Notes under the pieces: generated by a model | The model's database searches: none | What the model saw: only the letters and a program-made list of their open reading frames with translations | What the model was told of the DNA's origin: nothing | DNA from: JADKIH01 sp964595205 | GTDB taxonomy: Bacteria; Bacteroidota; Bacteroidia; AKYH767-A; 2013-40CM-41-45 | Direction: 5' to 3' | Length of the DNA: 64,000 nucleotides | Assembly (NCBI GenBank): GCA_964595205.1 | Contig: CAZQOQ010000015.1 | Location: 124,001 to 188,000 of the forward strand | Shown here: piece after piece, positions 42,270 to 49,748 of the stretch | Numbering within the stretch: position 1 is the first letter of the stretch | Layout of the letters: every line of letters starts with the position of its first letter | Translations under genes and position numbers: made by a program

Positions 42270-43601
42270 TTACACTTTGATTTTTTTCCACCTCATCGAC
42301 CTGATATAAAGATAGGAAGCCACACCGGTAAACAACCAGTAAATTACTTCACTGAACCAGATCATTTCTACGTTGCTGTGAAACACGAAGGTCATTAAAT
42401 AGTTATAAATAAGATAGATGGCAATCGCTCCGATCTCAATGTTCAATGCTACACGTGTTGCACCGGTTCCGCTGACTGCGCTTATCGCAATCATTGCGAA
42501 GGAGAAAAATATCATTGCTAAATCAACAATCTGAAGTGAACCCAGTGAATCATGAATTAATTTTTCATCATTCGTAAACATGCCTAAAAGCTGAGTGGGA
42601 ATAATCACGTTAATTAAAACCATCACGCCGGCAATAACGATTGTGAGCCTGATAATCTTGTTCAGCAGGTTAAAAACCTCGTCGTGTTTTTGCTGACCGA
42701 TGATGTTGCTGATCATGCTGTTGGCCGCAACAGAAAACCCCCAGATTGGCGTCATGCTGATCATATATGCACCTCTCACCATATTCGAAATAGCCAGCTC
42801 ATGTTTCCCGATTTTCTCTATGAATACGAAAAAGATAAACCACGATCCCATCGACAATAAATTCTGTACAATGAGAGGTAAAGACAGGTTCATGATTTTT
42901 TTAAACATGTCTTTGGTAATGCTGGCAAACCTGAAGAGCTTGTAATTCTTTATCGCCGACTTCAAATAGGTATAGGAAAAGATGAAAATCAATGCAAGGA
43001 ATTCGGCAATGGATGAGGCAAGACCGGCACCTGCAATGCCCATGGCAGGAAAACCTCCGTGACCAAGAATCAGGAGATAACAAAGTATGAGATTAATTCC
43101 CGCCATCAGGAAGGAATAAATTCCAAATACTCTCGTCTGCGCAATACCAACATAAAATGATCGAAAAACGGTTGCTATCATCACAAACAACAAACCGTAC
43201 GAACGGTATTTTAAGAATTCGCCCGTTGCAGTAATTAGATCCGGCGACTGAATGATCAGTTTGAGAATAAACGGAGAACACAAGTTCAGTATGATAAACA
43301 GGAATAATCCGATGGATGACAGAATGATCAGGCTGTGATCGAAAATTTCTCCTACCGCTCCTTCATTTTTTTCTCCCGAACGCCGCGCTATCATGATCTG
43401 CGCGCCGGTTCCGATCGAAACTCCGATCATGGCAAATGCAAAATATAATACACCACCGACAGCAGACGCTCCCAGTTCCGTTTCTCCAACCCGCCCGAGA
43501 AATGCCGTGTCCGTCACATTGAGTATGGTCATGGCAATGCTGCCTACCATCACCGGGAGTGCTATGTTGAGGATGTCTTTGTATGTGGATTTTACTTGCA
43601 C
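42270..43601 (-). CDS. MATE family efflux transporter
   Basis: This 443-residue inner-membrane protein has twelve predicted helices in two similar halves, as in MATE exporters that expel cationic drugs in exchange for Na+ or H+. Landmarks are NIALPVMVGSIAMTILNVTDTAFLG at the start, ASAVGGVLYFAFAMIGVSIGTGAQIMIARR, and the second-half MSNLLSM-like repeat (PLIVQNLLSMGSWFIFF). The start is GTG at 43601. Its upstream region contains a 7-bp and then an 8-bp tandem repeat, which could vary expression. Confidence 0.9.
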   Translation of the reverse strand: MQVKSTYKDILNIALPVMVGSIAMTILNVTDTAFLGRVGETELGASAVGGVLYFAFAMIGVSIGTGAQIMIARRSGEKNEGAVGEIFDHSLIILSSIGLFLFIILNLCSPFILKLIIQSPDLITATGEFLKYRSYGLLFVMIATVFRSFYVGIAQTRVFGIYSFLMAGINLILCYLLILGHGGFPAMGIAGAGLASSIAEFLALIFIFSYTYLKSAIKNYKLFRFASITKDMFKKIMNLSLPLIVQNLLSMGSWFIFFVFIEKIGKHELAISNMVRGAYMISMTPIWGFSVAANSMISNIIGQQKHDEVFNLLNKIIRLTIVIAGVMVLINVIIPTQLLGMFTNDEKLIHDSLGSLQIVDLAMIFFSFAMIAISAVSGTGATRVALNIEIGAIAIYLIYNYLMTFVFHSNVEMIWFSEVIYWLFTGVASYLYIRSMRWKKIKV

Positions 43602-43809
43602 TTTTGTTGGTTGTTGGTTGATGGTTGTTTGTTGATGGTTGTTATTGTTTTATTGTTTTATTGTTTTATTGTTTTATTGTTTTATTGTTTTATTGTTTTG
43701 TTGTTTTATTGTTTTGTTGTTTTGTTGTTTTGTTGTTTTAATGTTTTGTTGTTTTATTGTTTTATTGTTTTATTGTTTTGTTGTTTTGTCGTTTTGTTGT
43801 TTTATTGTT
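43602..43809. repeat. Heptamer tract followed by a 21-unit octamer microsatellite
   Basis: About five 7-bp units (TTGTTGG/TTGATGG) from 43605 give way to 21 consecutive 8-bp units from 43642 to 43809. Thirteen or so read TTATTGTT and most of the others TTGTTGTT, so variation is almost confined to the third base. Because 8 is not a multiple of 3, all frames are open and encode only an LLFYCFIV-type repeat; these are not genes. The tract begins 41 bp upstream of the MATE start codon. Confidence 0.92.
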
Positions 43810-43889
43810 TTTATGTTTTTCTGTTAATGGAGAGACACGGACAAAAAGATTGATTTCTGATTTCAGAATTCCAATCACAGTAAACGAAC

Positions 43890-45071
43890 TTATTCAACAT
43901 GCAACACCAAACCTTTCAGGTACTCGCCTTCAGGATGATAAATACTTACCGGGTGGTCAGGCCCCTGCGATAGCTGGTGGATGATTCGAACGTTTCGCTT
44001 CGATTGCGCTGCGGCCTGAAAGACAAGTTTCCTGAAAAGTTGTTTATCGATAACCTGTGAGCAGGAAAAAGTAAATAGCAGCCCGCCTTTTGCAATTCGT
44101 TTTAATCCTTCTGTATTCAGGTTCCTGTAGCCTATCATTGCATTGTCGACAGAACTCAGATGCTTTGCAAATGCAGGCGGATCAAGAATTATGATGTCAT
44201 ACAATTCATCTGAATGTTTCAAAAAGTCGAAAGCATCCTTTGCAAAAAATGAATGATTCTTTTCATAGCCATTTAATGCGGCGTTCTTTTCCGATAGTTC
44301 TCCTGCTTTCTTCGAGCTGTCGACAGAATGAACCAAAGAAGCACTGCCTTTGAGCGCATACATCGAAAAACCGCCTGAATAGGAAAATGTATTTAATACT
44401 TTTTTACCTTTGCAATATGTCTCCAGCAATTTCCTGTTTTCCCTCTGATCGATGAAGAAGCCGGTCTTTTGTCCTTCCACCCAGTTTACATTAAACAAAA
44501 CATCGTTTTCACGGAATGAATCTTCCGGGAGTTCTCCCATCAGGAAACCATTTTCTACATCCTTTACATTTTGCTTTCCCATGGTTTCGGCACTCTTGTC
44601 GTAAATCGTTTCGAGATTTTTGTAAATTTTTTTCAGACCCTCGACAATAAATTGTTTTACCCGATGCATTCCCAGTGTATGTGTCTGAATCACTGCCGTT
44701 GTTCCGTATATGTCTATGATGAGTCCGGGCAGGCCGTCTCCTTCGCCATGAATGAGCCTGTACATGTTTGTCGAAGAGTTATCTACTAGTCCAAGACGTT
44801 TGCGTAATTCAAATGCACTCCTTATTTTAAGTTCCCAGAACGATTGTCCGCCCTCGGTCTTCTCAAAAGAAAATATCCTGACTTTAATTGAGCCTTCATG
44901 GAAATGCCCGGTCGCCAGGTATTCGTCTTTCGAGGAAAACACTTCCACGATTTCTCCTTCATTAATTTTTCCTGGTGATTTGGCGATAGCACCGGAGAAA
45001 ACCCAGGGATGAAACAGGCGAAGTGATCTTTCCTTGCCGGGTGACAAAATAATCTTTGCAAAATCTGACAT
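43890..45071 (-). CDS. Class I SAM-dependent 23S rRNA methyltransferase (RlmI-like)
   Basis: This 393-residue protein has an N-terminal PUA domain (ILSPGKERSLRLFHPWVFSGAI) and a C-terminal Rossmann methyltransferase (VEGQKTGFFIDQRENR, VLNTFSYSGGFSMYAL, DIIILDPPAFAK), the layout of RlmI/YccW, which makes m5C in 23S rRNA. The catalytic Cys lies in FTFSCSQ near the end, as in that family. The ATG at 45071 is used; the open frame upstream runs through tRNA-Gly and is not coding. The tRNA ends only 38 bases upstream on the same strand. Confidence 0.88.
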   Translation of the reverse strand: MSDFAKIILSPGKERSLRLFHPWVFSGAIAKSPGKINEGEIVEVFSSKDEYLATGHFHEGSIKVRIFSFEKTEGGQSFWELKIRSAFELRKRLGLVDNSSTNMYRLIHGEGDGLPGLIIDIYGTTAVIQTHTLGMHRVKQFIVEGLKKIYKNLETIYDKSAETMGKQNVKDVENGFLMGELPEDSFRENDVLFNVNWVEGQKTGFFIDQRENRKLLETYCKGKKVLNTFSYSGGFSMYALKGSASLVHSVDSSKKAGELSEKNAALNGYEKNHSFFAKDAFDFLKHSDELYDIIILDPPAFAKHLSSVDNAMIGYRNLNTEGLKRIAKGGLLFTFSCSQVIDKQLFRKLVFQAAAQSKRNVRIIHQLSQGPDHPVSIYHPEGEYLKGLVLHVE

Positions 45072-45109
45072 TTTGCAAAGAAACCTTAAAAAGACGAGAT
45101 GAAAAAATG

Positions 45110-45182
45110 AGCGGAAGACGAGTCTCGAACTCGCGGCCTCAACCTTGGGAAGGTTGCGCTCTACCAACTGAGCTACTTCCGC
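45110..45182 (-). tRNA. tRNA-Gly (CCC anticodon)
   Basis: A 73-nt cloverleaf on the minus strand: acceptor GCGGAAG with CTTCCGC, D-arm GCTC/GAGC, anticodon stem CAACC/GGTTG with loop TTCCCAA giving CCC, T-arm GCGAG-TTCGAGA-CTCGT, discriminator T. CCA is not encoded. It lies 38 bases upstream of the RlmI-like gene on the same strand. Confidence 0.93.
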
Positions 45183-45320
45183 GGATTAACGATTTGACGT
45201 TTGTCCTGTAATTACTATTAAATGAATAAAATAGTCTGTTCTGATAAAGGATTAAAAATAGAAATTCTTCTTCAGATTTATTTCTTTCACCTATTTTTTT
45301 TACCGGTTCGTCCATTTTTA

Positions 45321-45350
45321 TTGACCTTAAGCGGTGTTTTGTGATATAAT
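45321..45350 (+). promoter_or_regulatory. Possible sigma-70-like promoter of the VOC gene
   Basis: TTGACC, an 18-bp spacer and TATAAT, near the E. coli-type consensus, 24 bases before the ATG. Most promoters seen here are of the TAnnTTTG type, so this could be chance. Confidence 0.35.
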
Positions 45351-45374
45351 AACCAACTCAAACATAAAATTATC

Positions 45375-45923
45375 ATGCGTATAGATCACATTGCATACAG
45401 GGTAAAAGACCGTTTTCAGACGGCTGAATTCTTTATAAAGTGTTTTGGATACCGGTTGGCTGAAGACCTGCCAGAGGGTTTCCAGATAGAATTTGAAGAC
45501 AAATCGGTTGCCGACTGTCTTGTGCTCCTTCCTCCGGAACAGGTTACAGGTAATATGCCCTGGATGACGGAATTATATTTCGCAGGTGAGTTCTCCAGTT
45601 ATCACATGGCTCCGGAGATATTTATTTCTGATGGTTCGAAAGACTCTATAGTCGGCAAATGGGTGATGGAGAGGAATAATATGGGAGGAATTCATCACAT
45701 CGCTTATCATGTGGATGATGTGGAGAAGACGATGCGTGACTGGGAACAAAAGGGTTTTGCAGAATTTGCATCTTCAGATCCGTTAAAATGTCCGGGACTC
45801 GTTCAGGTCTTCACCAAACCCTCAGCACTCACAGGTATCATCTACGAGTTCATTACGAGAGAAGAGCATGGATTCTGCAAGGATAATGTGAAGATGTTAA
45901 TGGAGAGTACACGTGGGTTCTGA
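45375..45923 (+). CDS. VOC family protein (methylmalonyl-CoA epimerase / HPPD-like fold)
   Basis: This 182-residue protein has two VOC half-modules. The first starts RIDHIAYRVKDRFQTAEFFIKCFGYRLAEDL, the second MGGIHHIAYHVDDVEKTMRDWEQKG. Metal ligands expected of the fold are visible: a His in DHIAYRV, a His in HHIAYHV and a Glu in IIYEFI. The pattern resembles methylmalonyl-CoA epimerase and the N-terminal part of 4-hydroxyphenylpyruvate dioxygenase, but it is not clearly either. It is a single gene that converges on the glycosylase gene. Confidence 0.75.
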   Translation: MRIDHIAYRVKDRFQTAEFFIKCFGYRLAEDLPEGFQIEFEDKSVADCLVLLPPEQVTGNMPWMTELYFAGEFSSYHMAPEIFISDGSKDSIVGKWVMERNNMGGIHHIAYHVDDVEKTMRDWEQKGFAEFASSDPLKCPGLVQVFTKPSALTGIIYEFITREEHGFCKDNVKMLMESTRGF

Positions 45924-46002
45924 AAAGATTGTACGCTTAATTAACTGATGATATAAATATCCAAAATAAAACTGATGACTGATTTATTACAAACTCTGAA
46001 AA

Positions 46003-46623
46003 TTATTTTCGGTTTATTTTTCGGCAATAGAGTTCATGTACCAGTTTATTTAGCACGCGAAAGCGATAGGGTAGCAGCGCATCATTGCCTGCATAACCGA
46101 CTCCCACGCGGGGTCCGGTAATGACTATACCGCGGGGGATTTTCAAACCTTTATCCTCGATCCAGATTTCACTGCCGGAGAGTTTCTTTCCGGTATGGCG
46201 GAAGTGAATGCCCAGCGCCTGTGAAACGGTGCCTGGGCCCACACACAAATCTGTTTCAATCGCTTTCGGTTTTTTTCTTCTACGCTTTATCGTTTCGATT
46301 CCTTCAACGGGGAGAATCGCCCGGATCAATACTGCATGCGGTATGTTCTTTCTGTTGGTGACGACGTTGAAGAGCGAATGGATTCCATAACAGAGATAAA
46401 CATAAGCGGTGCCGCCTTCGCTATACATGATTTCAGTTCTCTCCGTTCTCCTTCCTCCAAAGGCATGTGATGCACGGTCCCCTTCACCGGCATAGGCCTC
46501 TGTTTCTGTAATGATTCCGCCGGTAATTTTTCCATCGATCGAGGTAAAAAGAAATTTACCTAAGAGTTCCCTGGAAATTTTTAGTACGTCTTTTCGAAGA
46601 TAAAAGGAGGGAGGAAGTTTCAT
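46003..46623 (-). CDS. DNA-3-methyladenine glycosylase (AAG/MPG family)
   Basis: This 206-residue base-excision repair enzyme removes 3-methyladenine and other alkylated or deaminated purines. It shows GGIITETEAYAGEGDRASHAFGGRRTERTEIMYSEGG near residues 36-69 (the catalytic Glu is in TETEAY), the intercalating-loop sequence YLCYGIHSLFNVVT and DLCVGPGTVSQALGI. The length fits the family. The gene lies 39 bases downstream of recQ on the same strand, so two repair genes may be co-expressed. Confidence 0.93.
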   Translation of the reverse strand: MKLPPSFYLRKDVLKISRELLGKFLFTSIDGKITGGIITETEAYAGEGDRASHAFGGRRTERTEIMYSEGGTAYVYLCYGIHSLFNVVTNRKNIPHAVLIRAILPVEGIETIKRRRKKPKAIETDLCVGPGTVSQALGIHFRHTGKKLSGSEIWIEDKGLKIPRGIVITGPRVGVGYAGNDALLPYRFRVLNKLVHELYCRKINRK

Positions 46624-46662
46624 GGAAGATTTGTGTGATACATTGCAGACAGAATGATTTTG

Positions 46663-48579
46663 TCAATCCTCGATCCACTCGAGCCTGTTACCTTCGACGT
46701 ACCGGATTTGTTCATTGTCGATAAGCCATTCGATAACCCGTATCGTTTTATTTTCATTGGAAGGACGAATCTGACCGATCAACTCATCGAGGCCGACAGA
46801 TTCTTTTAGCAGGATATTTTTTACTTCGGAATGAATGCTTTCGAATTCAAGCTCGCTGACATCTGCCTTGTTTCTTTCCAGGCAATAGTCGCATACACCG
46901 CATCGCTGCGTATCAGTCTCTCCGAAGTAAGCAACAAGCATCTGGCTGCGGCAGCGGTGACGTGATTCCGCATAGCTGATAAATGAACGTATCTTTTCTG
47001 AGAATCTTTTTTTCCTGTCAGCCAGGTTTTCGTTATCGATGAAGAAATCTTTTTTATCAAGACGCTCTTCGATAAATGTAAGCTGTGGTTTGTCGTTGGC
47101 AGGCAGATATGACAGTATCTTCAGCTTGTCAAGTGTATTCAGGAGACGCACTACTTCATCTTTCGAAATCACCGCACGTCTTGATAAGTCATCTTCATTG
47201 ATGTATGTATAATCGTCGAATACGCCTTCATAGGAACGAAGAATTACTTTTATAAAATGATCGTATGACGGATTTTTCACCTGGAATTCGTAGAGATTGT
47301 CTGCCCGGTAGAGGAAATGAATTCTCGACTGAAGTCCAACAGATTCGTTCATTGTAATTAATCCCTGCAGTTCAAGAATTCTGAGACAGTTGTAGGTTTC
47401 GGCCAACGGGAAGTTGTATGTATTGGCAAACTGACCCAGGTCAAAATCAAAACTGACGCCTTTGCCGGAACCGACAGGAAGTTTGAGATAATTTCCCAGC
47501 GCCTGATAGGTATTCCTGATTTTCTTCAGTTCGGGGAAATTTGTTTCGAGGCGGTTTTCGAGCTCAGCACGGTCAGTCTGGTTATACAATAATACAGCAT
47601 ACGATTTTTCTTCGTCGCGGCCGGCGCGACCCGCTTCCTGGTAATAAGCTTCGATACTTTCGGGTGAATCAAAATGTATCACAAAGCGGACATTGCTCTT
47701 GTCGATGCCCATTCCGAAGGCATTGGTTGCGACAACAACACGTGTCTTTTCTTTCATCCAGTTCTCCTGGACCGTATTGCGGATTTTTGAGTTCAGGCCG
47801 GCATGATAGTGTTCGGCTTTAATTTTATTCCTCGCGAGGAAACCTGCTATGTCCTGCGTCTTTTTACGGGTTCTTGCATACACGACACCCGTACCATTTA
47901 TTTTACTGATGATTTTTAACAGGCGATTTAATTTGTCCTCTTCGTAAAGCACGACGTAAGAAAGATTTTTGCGTTCGAAACTTTTCCGGAAAATGTTATG
48001 CTCTCTGAAATTTAATTTTTGAACGATATCTTTCTCAACGGTCTTAGTGGCGGTGGCAGTGAGTGCAAGGACCGGAACATCAGGAAGGAATTTTCTGATT
48101 TCGGCAATTTTGAGGTATGCAGGACGAAAATCATATCCCCATTGCGAGATGCAATGCGCTTCGTCGATGGCGAGGAGATTTACCTTCATCTTCTGCAGCC
48201 GTTCGATGAAAAGGTCGGAGGCTAACCGCTCAGGCGATATATACAGAAATTTTTCTTTGCCGAAGATGCAATTATCCAGGGCGATGTCGATTTCATATTT
48301 ACTCATTCCGGAAACGACAGCTACAGCGGGAATATTTTTCTTCTGGAGATTGCTGACCTGGTCTTTCATGAGAGCTATCAGCGGGGAAATAACCACGCAA
48401 ATTCCATCCTGCGCCATCGCAGGAACCTGGAAGCAAATCGATTTTCCGCCGCCGGTAGGAAGGAGGGCAAGCGTATCTTTTCCATCCATCACGGAAAGAA
48501 TAATTTCGCTCTGGAGTGTGCGAAAATTACTGTATCCCCAATGCCGGGTAAGAACCTGATGAATGATCTGAAGACTCAT
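46663..48579 (-). CDS. recQ: ATP-dependent DNA helicase RecQ
   Basis: This 638-residue superfamily 2 helicase unwinds forked and recombination intermediates. It contains the Q-motif region with HWGYSNFRTLQSEII, Walker A LLPTGGGKSICFQVPA, Walker B DEAHCISQWGYDFRP, and motif VI QEAGRAGRDE. The RQC zinc site follows (CRSQMLVAYFG, RCGVCDYC, residues about 535-560). The RQC winged helix is present; a clear HRDC domain is not, and the C-terminus ends in a short winged-helix-like segment (NIQIRPS-type IGQIRPSNENKT). It is cytoplasmic. Confidence 0.92.
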   Translation of the reverse strand: MSLQIIHQVLTRHWGYSNFRTLQSEIILSVMDGKDTLALLPTGGGKSICFQVPAMAQDGICVVISPLIALMKDQVSNLQKKNIPAVAVVSGMSKYEIDIALDNCIFGKEKFLYISPERLASDLFIERLQKMKVNLLAIDEAHCISQWGYDFRPAYLKIAEIRKFLPDVPVLALTATATKTVEKDIVQKLNFREHNIFRKSFERKNLSYVVLYEEDKLNRLLKIISKINGTGVVYARTRKKTQDIAGFLARNKIKAEHYHAGLNSKIRNTVQENWMKEKTRVVVATNAFGMGIDKSNVRFVIHFDSPESIEAYYQEAGRAGRDEEKSYAVLLYNQTDRAELENRLETNFPELKKIRNTYQALGNYLKLPVGSGKGVSFDFDLGQFANTYNFPLAETYNCLRILELQGLITMNESVGLQSRIHFLYRADNLYEFQVKNPSYDHFIKVILRSYEGVFDDYTYINEDDLSRRAVISKDEVVRLLNTLDKLKILSYLPANDKPQLTFIEERLDKKDFFIDNENLADRKKRFSEKIRSFISYAESRHRCRSQMLVAYFGETDTQRCGVCDYCLERNKADVSELEFESIHSEVKNILLKESVGLDELIGQIRPSNENKTIRVIEWLIDNEQIRYVEGNRLEWIED

Positions 48580-48713
48580 TGACTGCCCTGGTAAACCAGA
48601 AGAATTTAGAACAAAATAACAATTAGAAAGCTAAAATTAAACATCAAAGATGAAGAAATGAGTGTGTCATTTCCTGGTATGGATTATCAACGATGAATCT
48701 GGGAAAAGTACTG

Positions 48714-49544
48714 CTACTTAATCCTCATTTTTAAAAAACTCAAAGCAAGTTTATTTGCTTTGTCGGCTTCTGTTTTATTGTATTTTGGATTACTCGGATT
48801 CGCAAATGCATGATCGGCTTTATAAGTCTTGACGGTTAATTTCTTTCCGGCAGTCATCATATCCTTTTTAAAAGTCTCGACAATATCCGGAGTGATATGG
48901 TCATCATTGGCAGCAAATATTCCAAGGACCTCGCAATTCAGCTTCTTCAGTTTTTTAACATCTGTTTCCGGCATTCCGTAATACATGACGCAGGCATTCG
49001 CTTTTTTTCCTGCCATGAGGCTTGCCTGAAGCGACCAGCCGCCTCCGTAGCACCAGCCAATGGTACTGATGACTGCTTTTTTCCCGGCGTGGGTGATGGC
49101 GCCATTGATTATATTTCTTGCTCTTATGTCTTCGACAGCCTGTACCATAAGTTGTGCGGCTTCCGGAGTTTCAGCAACCTTGCCGTCGAATAAATCAATG
49201 GCGAGCACATTGACAGACGGCATGGCTTTGGCCAGTTTTTCGGCTTCCTGCTGAATGTAATCGTTCAGCCCCCACCATTCATGAAAAACAAACAGCCAGT
49301 TGTTACCCGGTTTTGAGGCTTTGATCTCAAATGCATTTCCCTGAACACCATCTTCACAATCGAATGTAATTGTAGAACCGATCTCAGAAACAAAATGAAA
49401 TGGAAGCGGTGCCATGTGAATGCCGGCAAACTCTTCCGTTGAAGCTATCTGTGCAAATTTTTCTATCGGACTTACACAACAACTCGGCTTCTGTGCGAAT
49501 GAAATTGCCGGTACAAGAATCAGAAACAGAATAAATTTTTTCAT
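48714..49544 (-). CDS. Secreted dienelactone-hydrolase family protein
   Basis: This 276-residue alpha/beta hydrolase has a signal peptide (MKKFILFLILVPAISFAQ). The catalytic triad is visible: nucleophile Cys in GWCYGGGWS, Asp in AANDDHITP and His in ADHAFANP. NWLFVFHEWWGLNDYIQ supplies the oxyanion region. The cysteine nucleophile is the DLH type, acting on dienelactones or other esters, but the natural substrate is unknown. The ATG at 49544 gives the signal peptide; upstream frame is repeat. It is a single gene; a heptamer repeat lies upstream. Confidence 0.87.
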   Translation of the reverse strand: MKKFILFLILVPAISFAQKPSCCVSPIEKFAQIASTEEFAGIHMAPLPFHFVSEIGSTITFDCEDGVQGNAFEIKASKPGNNWLFVFHEWWGLNDYIQQEAEKLAKAMPSVNVLAIDLFDGKVAETPEAAQLMVQAVEDIRARNIINGAITHAGKKAVISTIGWCYGGGWSLQASLMAGKKANACVMYYGMPETDVKKLKKLNCEVLGIFAANDDHITPDIVETFKKDMMTAGKKLTVKTYKADHAFANPSNPKYNKTEADKANKLALSFLKMRIK

Positions 49545-49620
49545 AATGCTTTGATGTTTTTGTAAATGTATTGTTTTCATGGGAAAGATCAAAAGTCCAT
49601 GGTCGGGTATAAGTAAAAGG

Positions 49621-49734
49621 TCAAAAATCAAAAATCAAAAATGCATCACCTTTGATTTCTGACTTTTAACCTTCGATTTTTGATTTTTGATTTTTGACTT
49701 TTGATTTTTGACCATTAACCTATGATCTTTGACA
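49621..49734. repeat. Heptamer repeats in both orientations
   Basis: Three TCAAAAA units (49621-49641) are followed by about eight complementary TTTTTGA-type units to 49734. The two arms can pair as a long A/T hairpin. It lies between the DLH-like start and the stop of the next T9SS protein. Confidence 0.75.
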
Positions 49735-49748
49735 AAAATCCACAAGCG

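Noticed and set aside
43596..43853. Open frames through the microsatellite
   Set aside because: They are pure repeats of eight residues (LLFYCFIV) created by an 8-bp repeat open in all frames. There is no start context or composition of a real protein.
45072..45167. N-terminal extension of the RlmI-like methyltransferase
   Set aside because: The extension would be read from the tRNA-Gly gene, and the conserved PUA start (MSDFAKIILSPG) begins at 45071.
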